Assembly: GCF_023898315.1 (NCBI RefSeq)
Contig: NC_064617.1
Span: forward strand, 715,377,202 to 715,441,201
Source: Schistocerca nitens
Lineage: Eukaryota > Arthropoda > Insecta > Orthoptera > Acrididae
Direction of reading: 5' to 3'
DNA length: 64,000 bases
Below the pieces are notes generated by a model. It was not told the origin of the DNA. It saw only the letters and a program-made list of their open reading frames with translations, and did no database searches. A program made the translations under genes and the position numbers. Of the stretch, positions 31,221-41,945 are shown piece after piece (positions within the stretch are counted from its first letter, which is position 1; the number at the start of each line of letters is the position of its first letter).

Positions 31221-32642
31221 CACTCCTGGAAATGGAAAAAAGAACACATTGACACCGGTGTGTCAGACCCACCATACTTGCTCCGGACACTGTGAGAGGG
31301 CTGTACAAGCAATGATCACACGCACGGCACAGCGGACACACCAGGAACCGCGGTGTTGGCCGTCGAATGGCGCTAGCTGCGCAGCATTTGTGCACCGCCG
31401 CCGTCAGTGTCAGCCAGTTTGCCGTGGCATACGGAGCTCCATCGCAGTCTTTAACACTGGTAGCATGCCGCGACAGCGTGGACGTGAACCGTATGTGCAG
31501 TTGACGGACTTTGAGCGAGGGCGTATAGTGGGCATGCGGGAGGCCGGGTGGACGTACCGCCGAATTGCTCAACACGTGGGGCGTGAGGTCTCCACAGTAC
31601 ATCGATGTTGTCGCCAGTGGTCGGCGGAAGGTGCACGTGCCCGTCGACCTGGGACCGGACCGCAGCGACGCAGGGATGCACGCCAAGACCGTAGGATCCT
31701 ACGCAGTGCCGTAGGGGACCGCACCGCCACTTCCCAGCAAATTAGGGACACTGTTGCTCCTGGGGTATCGGCGAGGACCATTCGCAACCGTCTCCATGAA
31801 GCTGGGCTACGGTCCCGCACACCGTTAGGCCGTCTTCCGCTCACGCCCCAACATCGTGCAGCCCGCCTCCAGTGGTGTCGCGACAGGCGTGAATGGAGGG
31901 ACGAATGGAGACGTGTCGTCTTCAGCGATGAGAGTCGCTTCTGCCTTGGTGCCAATGATGGTCGTATGCGTGTTTGGCGCCGTGCAGGTGAGCGCCACTA
32001 TCAGGACTGCATACGACCGAGGCACACAGGGCCAACACCCGGCATCATGGTGTGGGGAGCGATCTCCTACACTGGCCGTACACCACTGGTGATCGTCGAG
32101 GGGACACTGAATAGTGCACGGTACATCCAAACCGTCATCGAACCCATCGTTCTACCATTCCTAGACCGGCAAGGGAACTTGCTGTTCCAACAGGGCAATG
32201 CACGTCCGCATGTATCCCGTGCCACCCAACGTGCTCTAGAAGGTGTAAGTCAACTACCCCGGCCAGCAAGATCTCCGGATCTGTCCCCCATTGAGCATGT
32301 TTGGGACTGGATGAAGCGTCGTCTCACGCGGTCTGCACGTCCAGCACGAACGCTGGTCCAACTGAGGCGCCAGGTGGAAATGGCATGGCAAGCCGTTCCA
32401 CAGGACTACATCCAGCATCTCTACGATCGTCTCCATGGGAGAATAGCAGCCTGCATTGCTGCGAAAGGTGGATATACACTGTACTAGTGCCGACATTGTG
32501 CATGCTCTGTTGCCTGTGTCTATGTGCCTGTGGTTCTGTCAGTGTGATCATGTGATGTATCTGACCCCAGGAATGTGTCAATAAAGTTTCCCCTTCCTGG
32601 GACAATGAATTCACGGTGTTCTTATTTCAATTTCCAGGAGTG
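31221..32642 (+). mobile_element. Tc1-like transposon, family T3, with open transposase
   Basis: Inverted repeats begin CACTCCTGGAAATGGAAAAA (left) and CACTCCTGGAAATTGAAATA (right, reversed). TA duplicates at 31219-31220 and 32643-32644. 1422 bp. Confidence 0.94.
31465..32487 (+). CDS. Tc1-like transposase, full length, second catalytic Asp replaced by Gly
   Basis: 340 residues from MPRQRGREPYVQLTDFERG; the frame is open 72 codons further upstream but that leader shows no conserved motif. Helix-turn-helix segments are WTYRRIAQHVGREVSTVHRC (about residues 30-50) and SARTIRNRLHEAGLRSRTP. The first Asp is in FSDESRF (residue 155). The second motif reads QQGNARPH, codon GGC at 32194-32196 (residue 244), where the family has QQDNARPH. 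The Glu is present in LSPIEHVW (residue 277). Spacing from position 244 to the Glu is 32 residues, two fewer than in the 17.8- and 21.4-kb elements; this may be a family trait. Loss of the second Asp should abolish catalysis. No stops or frameshifts; ends GGYTLY. Confidence 0.93.
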   Translation: MPRQRGREPYVQLTDFERGRIVGMREAGWTYRRIAQHVGREVSTVHRCCRQWSAEGARARRPGTGPQRRRDARQDRRILRSAVGDRTATSQQIRDTVAPGVSARTIRNRLHEAGLRSRTPLGRLPLTPQHRAARLQWCRDRREWRDEWRRVVFSDESRFCLGANDGRMRVWRRAGERHYQDCIRPRHTGPTPGIMVWGAISYTGRTPLVIVEGTLNSARYIQTVIEPIVLPFLDRQGNLLFQQGNARPHVSRATQRALEGVSQLPRPARSPDLSPIEHVWDWMKRRLTRSARPARTLVQLRRQVEMAWQAVPQDYIQHLYDRLHGRIAACIAAKGGYTLY

Positions 32643-32644
32643 TA

Positions 32645-34564
32645 TTTTATATCCCTGTTTTTCCAGAACTTTAGAACCTTAAACATGAAAAGATTGTTTC
32701 TCCTATATCCTTGATTGAAATTCGTGCCATAGAGTGCTGTTAATTTAATCATAATGCACTTACCTCGAAATTCTGCTTTCTATACTGCTTAATCTGTCGA
32801 ACACTGAATTCATTTAAGCAATTTTCTAAGGTAGTTTACTCAAATTGAAATTATTTACGAATAGCTGTATATGTAAAACTGAACAAAATCATTCTGTAGC
32901 TCTTCCAAATAAAAGTACTGGAGACTCAATAATCTGGTGGGAATGATAAGGAATACTAAACATTTTCGAGTCACACTAATTAATATAACTATTCTGTGTG
33001 ACAATAGTTGCAAATATGAGACACATTTCACAGCCAGCTTCGTATTAACCTCGCAGCAATGGTCCAGAATTATGAAACAAATGATACTGGTACATGATAC
33101 ATAACTGCTTTTAAAAACAATTGGCAAATGTGGTGCAATGGAAACAAATAACACGCTACAAATTTTTTGTCATTAACTTACCTTTGAATGATGTGTAGAC
33201 ACAAATCCCTGTCTGGAAATAGCTGCAATCCAGCGATTACTCAACTTCACACATTTGGGAAATCGAAACATGTGCGCTTCATGCCTTTTTGGGATTTATA
33301 ATTTCCCTGCCAAAAGGGAACGCAACACTTGTATCCCATACTTCGAAGAACTGTAGGCGAATACTGTATGATATATGTCACTTTCACGTGTCACACACTT
33401 TCAACACAACATACACGCCAACAGGACTGCCGACTGTAGATAAGATGGCCAACAGTTTGTGACGTCACGTGCCAATATGGCCGCTGTGCGTAGGCCTTGT
33501 ATCTATAGGGCTTTGCATGGAGTAAGATAGGGTGCAACTGCGAGCATGCACACACACATGACTCACACATGCATGCCTTTAGGCTGGGCGCAAACAACTG
33601 TAGTTACAGGCCAAAACCAATCAATCGCCCCAAGAAGGGCCGTACGGTCTACAACGAACAGAAATTACAATAAGTAGTATCAAATACTCAATGAGAACAA
33701 ACAATGATGTCAAGTATCAGATTAACATTGCGAAATACTAGCTTGGCACTTATAGAAAGCTCCAGATTACAAACACAGTGCCAAAAGCGGTGACTGAAAG
33801 GCATAAATGAACCAGATTCGTGGGCAACTGACACCGGGGCAAAATGAACAATCTTTCAGTACTTGCTGAACAGTCTTCATACGTAATTTCAAATAAATAC
33901 CAAGGAGGCCAACAGCTTCAGGAGTCCTGCTCGTAGCTGGTAGCAAGTTGTTCAATACATCTCGGCATATTTAGGAAACCACAACCAACTGATGCACTTC
34001 GTAACCAGGTTGCACGCAATGAGAGCCGCTCCTTGCCCACTAACCTCACCGGTAGCAACTGTCAAAGCTGCAGGAAAACGCGGACCCCCATGGGCCAACA
34101 GACAACAGTTTCAACTCGCTGCAATCGCCAGGACGCCGAGTACTCAGTCACACCCGACCAGCTCCGTGTCCCATACACCACTCACTACCAGACGGCCCCA
34201 GAGATAACACATAAGCAGACAAAGGCGACACGCCGAGGGCCACAACTGATACAACGCGCACACAAGTGGCGCCAGTAGGATCGCGCGCGCGCCCTCACAG
34301 ATCAAACGTAGTGTGGGAGAGCCGGGAAAAGTAGGCATGGCCGGCAAAGTCACCATTGAGGTCCCTTGGGCTATAAGGTGCCGCCACGGCGCGGGAAATG
34401 CTTTAACGTATTCTCCCTGGAGGCCCCAGTGACCGCATGAAGTCTAACTCGCTTGCTACGTCGCGCCTCGAGTTATACTAATTTTTGTGGACTTTAGTTA
34501 TCCTGAAGTAATGAAAGTGGTCAATTTGTGTACTTATTGTAGAGTAATGTGATTTAAGTCTTTT
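32645..34564. other. Unassigned stretch
   Basis: 32645-33980 is AT-rich; 33990-34450 is GC-richer with overlapping ORFs and no recognised family. A TGACGTCA-containing string lies near 33462. May be decayed LTR-element sequence or host DNA. Confidence 0.4.
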
Positions 34565-34872
34565 AATGAAACTGTCCCCCCGTGAACGATGGACCTTGCC
34601 GTCGGTGGGGAGGCTTGCGTGCCTCAGCGATACAGATAGCCGTACCGTAGGTGCAACCACAACGGAGGGGTATCTGTTGAGAGGCCAGACAAACGCGTGG
34701 TTCCTGAAGAGGGGCAGCAGCCTTTTCAGTAGTTGCAGGGGCAACAGTCTGGTTGAGTGACTGATCTGGCCTTGTAACACTAATCATCCCTGCTTAGCCA
34801 TTTTGCACTTCCTGTCGATCTCATTATTGAGACGTTTGTATTCCTTTTTGCCTGCTTCATTTACTGCATTTA

Positions 34873-35935
34873 TTCAATCAGTATATTGAGCAAGCAGTGA
34901 AGGAAATAAAAGAAAAATTCGGAGTAGGTATTAAAATCCATGGAGAAGAAGTAAAAACTTTGAGGTTCGCCGATGACATTGTAATTCTGTCAGAGACAGC
35001 AAAGGACTTGGAAGAGCAGTTGAACGGAATGGACAGTGTCTTGAAGGGAGGATATAAGATGAACATCAACAAAAGCAAAACAAGGATAATGGAATGTAGT
35101 CTGGTGATGCTGGGGGAATTAGATTAGGAAATGAAACACTTAAAGTAGTAAAGGAGTTTTGCTATTTGGGGAGCAAAATATGTGATGATGGTCGAAGTAG
35201 AGAGGATATAAAATGTAGACTGGCAATGGCAAGGAAAGCGTTTCTGAACACGAGAAATTTGTTAAGATCGAGTATAGATTTAAGTGTGAGGAAGTCGTTT
35301 CTGAAAGTATTTGTATGGAGTGTAGCCATGTATGCCGGCCGAAGTGGCCGTGCGGTTAAAGGCGCTGCAGTCTGGAACCGCAAGACCGCTACGGTCGCAG
35401 GTTCGAATCCTGCCTCGGGCATGGATGTTTGTGATGTCCTTAGGTTAGTTAGGTTTAACTAGTTCTAAGTTCTAGGGGACTAATGACCTCAGCAGTTGAG
35501 TCCCATAGTGCTCAGAGCCATTTGAACCATTTTTTTGTAGCCATGTATGGATGTGAAACATGGACGATAAATAGTTTGGACAAGAAGAGAATAGAAGCTT
35601 TCGAAATGTGGTGCTACAGAAGAATGCTGAAGGTTAGATGGGTAGATCACATAACTAATGAGGAAATACTGAATAGGATTGGGGAGAAGAGAAGTTTGTG
35701 TCACAACTTGACTAGAAGAAGGGATCGGTTGGTAGGACATGTTCTGAAGCATCAAGGGATCACCAATTTAGTATTGGAGGGAAGCGTGGAGGGTAAAAAT
35801 CGTAGAGGGGGGCCAAAAGGTGAATACACTAAGCAGATTCAGAAGGGTGTAGGTTGCAGTAGGTACTGGGAGATGAAGAAGCTTGCACAGGGTAGAGTAG
35901 CATGGAGAGCTGCATCAAACCAGTCTCAGGACTGA
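34873..35935 (+). pseudogene. RTE LINE ORF, C-terminal third
   Basis: Starts in the RT domain just after the position of the GVRQGCSLSP motif. LRFADDIVILSETAKD carries RT motif C (FADD). The following GGYKMNINKSKTRIM region, a one-base frame break near 35100, then YLGSKICDDGRSREDIKCRLAM and, beyond the SINE, WTINSLDKKRIEAFEMWCYR are the conserved RTE C-terminal region. Frame otherwise stays close to that of the copy at 55946-59378. No endonuclease or upstream RT motifs are present because of the internal deletion; the copy is dead. Confidence 0.9.
35335..35535 (+). mobile_element. SINE, type A, inside RTE copy 3
   Basis: Perfect 14-bp TSD TGTAGCCATGTATG at 35321-35334 and 35536-35549, which is RTE coding sequence. 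Confidence 0.96.
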
Positions 35936-37385
35936 AGACCACAACAACAACAATGAAACTGTGTTTAAAGTACCGTATCTTGACCTCATAATGCTTCTTT
36001 ACTTACAGACATTTTGGTCAAGTTGTTAGAAGGTATACAGCTTTTGTGTAATGATGCCAATGCGGACAAAGTGCCCATCTCGTCGGTGGCTTCCGACCAC
36101 ATTTTGCAGAGGCAAAACGTAAAAGCAGAGGCCTGAAAAAGGCCTCCGCGGCGACACTTACAGCGAGATCTTATAACAGTGAGCCCTATCTTTCGGGCAG
36201 TGCCCATTTTGCCACTTTGTAAAAATTGAATTGTTTAAAGTACTTAATTTGATCCTAAGGTTTTCAAACTTCTGAGTGTTGTACTTCAGTAGTTGCTAAT
36301 TACAATCACTGATTTCTATGGCTACTCAGCGTAAAAATAGGAATACCTTAGCCTGGTCAATTTGCCCAGCTCTATCCTACAAGTGAAAGTAATTTAGGGA
36401 CCAGTCAAATGAAAACGAGATGTATAAAAAAGTAAGCCAACTGCTTACTATTTCAGCTGTTAATACATTTATCTAACTGTGAAATAAGACGGTCATTGCC
36501 TTAATGGAAAAATGTTTGCGGCTGCCTGCTGTAATCTTACCCTCCCACTCCTTGCTATAAAAAATTATCTGTTTCTGTAGAAATTTTGAAAGCTTCGACA
36601 GACGTAGGATATACAAAAGAAAAACTTTTTACTTATCTTCATTTTCTCTTTTTGTTGTTGGCTCCAGTTCGTGCGTCTAGGAGTCCATTCTTGCGGCTGA
36701 AATTTTGATTTAGAACGTTGTGGGTACCCGATGACTATATAACTGATGAAGATTTGCCTGTATTGTTCTTGAATTTTATTCTTTGTCACATTTTTCAGTA
36801 TCACATCGTCTTTGCAATTTCCACTTCTATCACACCACATATTACATTATTAGTGACACAATCTAAAATAAGTCTGATACCATCACAGGCATGGCCACAA
36901 CTACCCACATTCTGCGGTACTCACAATATTCCAAAGAGTTTACTAAGCGAAAGAGTGTACATACTTTCTTGACAAAAGAAGAATCATCACCAAGTTATAA
37001 CATTATTTTATAAATAAATCCAGAAATAAATTTAATAATTTGCGTCAGATTGTGCAATATGAATTTTAAGTATGCCAGATATTTCGTAATGTGAAATATT
37101 TCTAAGAGTGATTTTAACTATACGTCCGAGTGTAACAAATTAATTTCTGTTTATACATTTTAGTCCGATACATAACACATCGCATACAAAATCATATGAA
37201 GTTCATTTTGTTAAACAACTGAGATAATGTTCACCTATACAAGAATCGATAGTATAAATGGTATCGTTTATTTCTATAAAAAATATAATGTTAGAGGTCA
37301 TGATTATATCCAGACGTTCACTTGTTCGTTCGAAGCAAATCGAAGGTCAGGAAATCGTGAGGGGAGAGATCAGGCTATGTAGAGG

Positions 37386-37675
37386 ATGTGTAAGGTCTTC
37401 CCAGTGAATCTTCTGCGTGTAGAGCGCGGGTCCACGTCTTGCCAAGGTTGTTTCGATTACACTGCAGAAGTTAAGCTGGAAAGCCCGTACGACTCCTCCG
37501 TACAGTCGCTATATCTCCCCAGCCGACTTCCGTATTTTTGTAGCCCCGAAGAAAGCATTCGTGGGTTTCGGTTTGCTTCGGACGTAGAGGTGGACGCCTG
37601 GGCATAATAATGGTTCCCTAGGCAACCACAAAGGTTTTTCCATATCACAGTGGCATAAATGGCTCAACAGTTATG
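37386..37675 (+). pseudogene. Mariner transposase C-terminal relic
   Basis: The frame from 37386 ends in RGFRFASDVEVDAWA, typical of the stretch after the third catalytic residue in mariner transposases (GPLK...RFASDEEV). Upstream codons QSLYLPSRLPYFCSPEESIRG look like a decayed PPYSPDL...FGPLKESIRG. Two stops follow and a QWLxxQP-like tail can be traced. The catalytic Asp cannot be seen. Confidence 0.6.
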
Positions 37676-37744
37676 GCGATTGCTTTTTAAATAATAAACA
37701 ATTAACTTATTTTTTCCGTCTGTCTCGTTTTCATTTGACTGTCA

Positions 37745-37897
37745 AATATTCAAATGTGAGTGAAATCTTATGGGACTTAACTGCTAAGGTCATCAGTCCC
37801 TAAGCTTACACACTACTTAGCCTAAATTATCCTAAGGACAAACACACACACCCATTCCCAAGGGAGGACTCGAACCTCCGCCGGGATCAGCCGCTCA
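37745..37897 (-). mobile_element. SINE, type C, 5'-truncated
   Basis: Perfect 13-bp TSD CATTTGACTGTCA at 37732-37744 and 37898-37910. The TSD lies in the mariner inverted repeat. Confidence 0.93.
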
Positions 37898-38296
37898 CAT
37901 TTGACTGTCATTTATAATTGTTTGCTACAAGGAATACATCGTCATTGCTCTACAAAAAGACTTGGACAAAAATTCTACTTGCTGTAATGAATAGGAGCTC
38001 TCTTTGAATGTGGATAAATGTTTGTTAATGCCTTTAAGAAAGAGAAATTACCCGATAGTATATGATTTCAAGATTAGTAGTGAACATCATGAGCATGTCA
38101 CATTTCTAAAATGTGTAGGGGTAATGTTAGGCAGGGATAAGAATGGGACAGGAATGTAAAATCAGTGTTAGGGAAGGCGAATGGAAGACTTAGGGTTGTT
38201 GCAAGGGTTCTGCGAAAATAAAATCCTTCTGTAAAGGAAATAGCATACAAGAGGCCAGCGCGACCAATTCTAGCTTATTGTTCCAGTGTTCGGAGT

Positions 38297-39993
38297 TCTA
38301 ACATTCTGCGTGGTGTCTGTCTGATCTATATCGTGTCTCCCTACCACTTTCGCGCAACGACGCTCTGAGCGTGTTTTTTTAGGGAATTGACTAGTTTGAA
38401 CCTGGGACCTGTTGCTGGTAAGGAGACGCCAGACCACACATGACATGTGGAGTTCAGAAGAGTTCAGTGAGACTAGCGATGATATTACCAAATACTTAAT
38501 GATTTCAGCATCAGATCCACTGCACTCCCTGTAAAATAATCTTAATACTAACTAAATTTAGTGGAAGGGGTTCAAGGCTTTCCTATTTTTAGTTAGCTGG
38601 CAAAATAACGTCGAAAAAGCAGTTAAGTTTACCATTGGAAATTTTATTCTACTCACAAAAGATTGTTTATAAATTGCACTATTGATAAAAGGAAATGTTT
38701 TAATACAGGATGGTAAAAACCAACTGCGTTCAACAAAAATGTGAACGAATATTCCCTGAGTGGGTTTCCAAGTTCTACAATGGATCGAAGGATGACTTAT
38801 GCCATATCACATCTATAATCTAGGTTTAAATTAAGTTTCACAAGAGAGAAAACTATCAAAATGGTCTACAGTTACCCTCAATTATCTTTAATTACTTATC
38901 TAACTTGTCGTAAATTACAGTGGCTGATGTGGCTTCTCAATAATTATATAACAGAAAAATCATCGCGTTTCAGATTTTTACTTCAAGTGGCAAATGTGAA
39001 CACCATGAGCTTTAATTGACGATCGACACTAGTATTACGCAAAAAGGGGGTGTAACAGATGAGACTTCTGCAGTTCTGAGTGAAGCTTTATGCGCTGTTA
39101 TGCGGCATCGCGTGCGTTCATTACCTTGTCGGTGTTCGTCAGGGGGCGCGGGCAGCACAGCTCCGCTCACCTCGCCGTCTCGGAAGCAACTCTCTCCTAA
39201 CTTCTCCTTACTACAATTTACCGAAGTTGGTTTAAAAAAAATTATCTGGCTGTGTTTTCATCTGACCAATCAGGGTCTCAATGTTAACCTTAAGCTCTGC
39301 CTACAAAAATTCTGTCTATCCAATGAGAAACGTTATACTTTTCGTGGTGGGGCAATGTTTTTAAAGTTTGCAACGTAACAGAGGCGCGAAAAAGTCTCAC
39401 GCTAAAACTTGCAGCTGGTGTGGTCCTTTTAGCGTTATCGTAAGATCTATACTGTTCTTCTGGAGGGCTCTATCTTTTAACATGGGCTGGGGGGTGGTCC
39501 TGACGTAACAGAGACGCGAAAAAGTCTCATGCTAAAACTTGCGAGTGGTGTGGCCCTTTTTGTATTATCGTAAGATCTATACTGTACTTCTGGAGGGCTC
39601 TAGCTTTTAACATGGGCTGGGGGTGGTCCTGACGTAACAGAGACGCAAAAAAGTCTCACGCTAAAACTTGCGGCTGGGGTGTGGTCCTAGCGGTTCGTTG
39701 GCGACGTGGGTGTCCGTCCCTTATCGTAGGGCCTTCCAGCTTGACACGGTTCTGCTCTCGGCTTCTGTTCTCGTTTCTCCCCTCGGAACTGCGTCTGTCT
39801 CACGGTGGGAAGGTATGACATGCATTTAGGCATTCTTGTGTTAGTCTGTGGTATTTCATTTGCTCACTCGTTACTCGTATTAATTTGGTTAATTTAATGT
39901 CACGATTTATTCGGAGCTATGTGACATACTACTGCATTTGCTTATCATGTCAGGGTTTTCATGGAAGGTGTTGGATTTGCCTGACACCTTACA
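38297..39993. other. 1.7-kb insertion of uncertain type inside the LINE relic
   Basis: Bounded by a 4-bp direct repeat GAGT (38293-38296 and 39994-39997) at the exact points where LINE homology stops and resumes. Inside, AAAAAGGGGG directly precedes TGTAACAGATG at 39051, and the unit ends CCTTACA at 39993, so 39051-39993 looks like a 943-bp LTR (TGTAA...TTACA) with a polypurine-like tract before it. No matching LTR is seen at 38297. It may be a deleted LTR element or a non-autonomous DNA element. Confidence 0.55.
39373..39700. repeat. Tandem repeat, unit about 130 bp, 2.5 copies
   Basis: ACGTAACAGAGGCGCGAAAA at 39373 recurs at 39503 and 39632; each unit includes ATCGTAAGATCTATACTGT and ACATGGGCTGGGGG. 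Units are about 95% alike. Position in the putative LTR suggests U3-type direct repeats. Confidence 0.9.
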
Positions 39994-40565
39994 GAGTCGT
40001 TATAAGATTGGCATAATAACAGACATCGAATGGGTCGTAAAAGATATGTATAGTCCATACCAATGTGGAACAGGAATCTTCGGGAAATTTTAATACGAAT
40101 CGTTGAAAGAAAGACGAATAACTTTTCGCAAAGCCCTGTAGGCTAAATACAGAGAACATCTCGTCGACCATTATGTTGTGCGGCCTTCATATTGCCACCG
40201 CAGCATATCTCGCGGAGCGATTATGAGAATAAGATAACAGATATTAGGGTGCGTGCAGGGGCATACAGAGCGTCACTTTTCCCTCGCTCAGTACGAGGAT
40301 GACACGTTATACTCTTCGCCAGGCAGTGTGGAGGTACTTACCTAGTGTATATGTAAATTCTAGCAAAGCCTTTCTTTTCGCGAATATATTATAACACCAT
40401 ACTGCGTCATGTGTCATAAAGATCGCCGAAACCGATCATGAGACTAGAAAAAACTTTATAAAATTTTGAGTTTCGCATCGCTTATTCGTCATACGTGATT
40501 AATACAGTCACAGAAGTTAGAAGAAAATGAATACCACCCTTTGTGAGGGAAACACATGTGAACTG

Positions 40566-40894
40566 TGAAACATCCTGGCAGATTAAAACTGTGTACCGGA
40601 CCGAGACTCAAACTCGGGACCTTTGCCTTTCGCGGGCAAGTGCTCTACCATCTGAGCTACCCAAGCACGCCTCACGACCCCTCCTCACAGCTTCAGTTCT
40701 GCCGTACCTCGTATCCTACCTTCCAAACTTCACAGAAGTTCTTCCGCGAACCTTGCATAACTAGGGTAGAGCACTTGCCCGCGAAAGGCAAAGGCCCAGA
40801 GTTCGAGTCTCGGCCCGGCACAGAGTTTTAATCTGCCAGGAAGTTTCATGAAAGCGCACACTCCGCTGCAGAGTGGAAATCTCATTCTGGAAAC
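40566..40894. mobile_element. SINE, type F: head-to-head inverted pair of tRNA-like units
   Basis: A tRNA-like unit on the minus strand (about 40597-40668: GGGTAGCTCAGATGGTAGAG; GAGTTTGAGTCTCGG) faces a second on the plus strand (about 40763-40820: GGGTAGAGCACTTGCCCGCG; GAGTTCGAGTCTCGG). Both continue outward into TTTTAATCTGCCAGGA and the right arm into CTGCAGAGTGGAAATCTC. The second unit has a decayed 5' end. Neither is a functional tRNA gene. Confidence 0.75.
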
Positions 40895-41075
40895 ATGTAA
40901 ACTAGTTCCGGGTATTTCTATGTTTCCCCGTAACATTGGTTCAGTCGGTCTCATTTTTGTAAGGCCTTCCAGCCAGTACCTCCATCTGAATGACGCAATC
41001 CTACAAGGAAAAAAAGTCTTGGCCTCGTATTGCAACTTGAAACCTGTCATCAGCGTTCGATAAATATTGGCCTAC

Positions 41076-41390
41076 AATATGGACAATAAACAGGACACAC
41101 AGAAAGAGAAGAGAAACCCTTGAAATGTGGTGCCACAGAAAATGCTGAAGATTAGATGGGTACCTAGTGAGGAGTTACTGAAAGGAACTGGGGAGTAAAT
41201 GTGAGGTCATCGGTCCCTAGACTTACACACTATTTAAACTAATTTATGCTGAGAACAACACACACACCCATGCCCGAGGGAGGACTCGAACCTCCGGCGG
41301 GAGCGGCCGCGCAATCCGTGACATGGCGCCTCTAACCGCGCGTTCACTCCGCGCGGCCTGGGGAGTAAAGAGGGGACTGAAAGGAGATAT
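41076..41390 (+). mobile_element. RTE LINE fragment, decayed, with SINE insertion
   Basis: GAAATGTGGTGCCACAGAA and AATGCTGAAGATTAGATGGG match the RTE ORF (compare 35604-35642) with indels. Confidence 0.8.
41200..41357 (-). mobile_element. SINE, type C, 3'-shortened
   Basis: Perfect 12-bp TSD CTGGGGAGTAAA at 41188-41199 and 41358-41369, in RTE sequence. Head retained; the 3' tail is shorter than in other copies. Confidence 0.92.
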
Positions 41391-41922
41391 CGCGAGGCAC
41401 GACGGAATAAGATGTGCTGTTAGCAAAGGCATTCGCGTCGGTCGTCTGCTGCCCAGCCCGTTAACGCCAAATTTCACCGAGCTATCCTAACGTATACGTT
41501 CGCTGTAGGTCACACATTCATTCGTATCTGCGGTTATTTCACGCAGTGTTGCTTGCCTATTAACAATGACGATACGCGAGCGCCGCTGTTCTGGATTTTT
41601 AAGTGAAGACCGTCGGCCACTGCGTTGTGAGTGGTGAGAGACAATGTCTGAAATGTGGTATTCTCGGCACACTCTTGACACTATGGATTTCGGAATATTG
41701 AATTGCCTAACGATTTCCGAAGTGGAAGGTCCTATGTTCCTAGCTCCAGCTACCATTCCCCGCTCGAAGTCTGTTAATTCCAATCGTGCATCCGTAATCA
41801 CGTCGGAAAACATTCAACGTCAGTGACCTGAGTACAAATGACAGCTGCGCCAATGCACTGTCCTTTTACACCTTGTGCATGCGATGGTCACCATCTGTAT
41901 ATGTGCAAATGGCTATCCCTTC
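41391..41922 (-). mobile_element. Tc1-like transposon fragment, 5' half
   Basis: Contains the transposase N-terminus: LTDFERGMVAGARNIGPSTS, IVRQFNIPKSIVSRVCREYH and QATLREITADTN on the minus strand from 41813, then frame breaks and GLGSRRPTRMPLLTAH. These are the helix-turn-helix regions; catalytic residues are absent because homology stops at about 41391. The 5' end, with a CGAAGGGATAGCCATTTGC string, lies near 41922 beside a long poly-T run (41925-41945). Confidence 0.75.
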
Positions 41923-41945
41923 GCTTTTTTTTTTTTTTTTTTTTT

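Larger units (their letters stand above)
34576..35951 (+). mobile_element. RTE-clade LINE copy 3: deleted and internally inverted, with SINE insertion
   Basis: Perfect 11-bp TSD AATGAAACTGT at 34565-34575 and 35952-35962 bounds the unit. It holds the RTE 5' UTR in plus orientation (34576 to about 34785), then about 85 bp of ORF sequence in reverse orientation (about 34788-34872), then the 3' third of the ORF and 3' UTR in plus orientation ending in repeated ACA. Most of the ORF is missing. A type A SINE interrupts the last part. Confidence 0.93.
36397..37912 (+). mobile_element. Degraded mariner-like transposon
   Basis: Left end contains CAGTCAAATGAAAACGAGA (about 36402); right end, before the SINE, reads TCTCGTTTTCATTTGACTG (to 37741), an exact inverted match. 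TA at 36395-36396 and 37913-37914. A type C SINE sits in the right inverted repeat. The inner 36420-37330 is too decayed to assign. Confidence 0.7.
37945..40370 (+). mobile_element. CR1-like LINE relic split by a 1.7-kb insertion
   Basis: Left piece (about 37945-38296) translates with gaps to LQKDLDKILLAVMN, NVDKCLLMPL, HVTFLK and SVLGKANGRL, then YKRxxRPILAYCSSV, the post-RT region of CR1/jockey-type LINEs. Right piece (39994 to about 40365) resumes the same protein: DIEWV, MYSPYQCGTGIFGKF, SLKERRITFRKAL, AKYREHLVDHYVVRPSY, DYENKI, FPRSVR. Stops and substitutions throughout show age. The clade label is approximate. Confidence 0.75.

Noticed and set aside
31249..31464. Upstream 72 codons as part of the T3 transposase
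   Set aside because: They overlap the sub-terminal repeat region and show no conserved motif; the start at 31465 aligns with relatives.
39016..39378. 120-codon ORF at the start of the putative LTR
   Set aside because: Lies in LTR-like sequence and has no recognised protein similarity.
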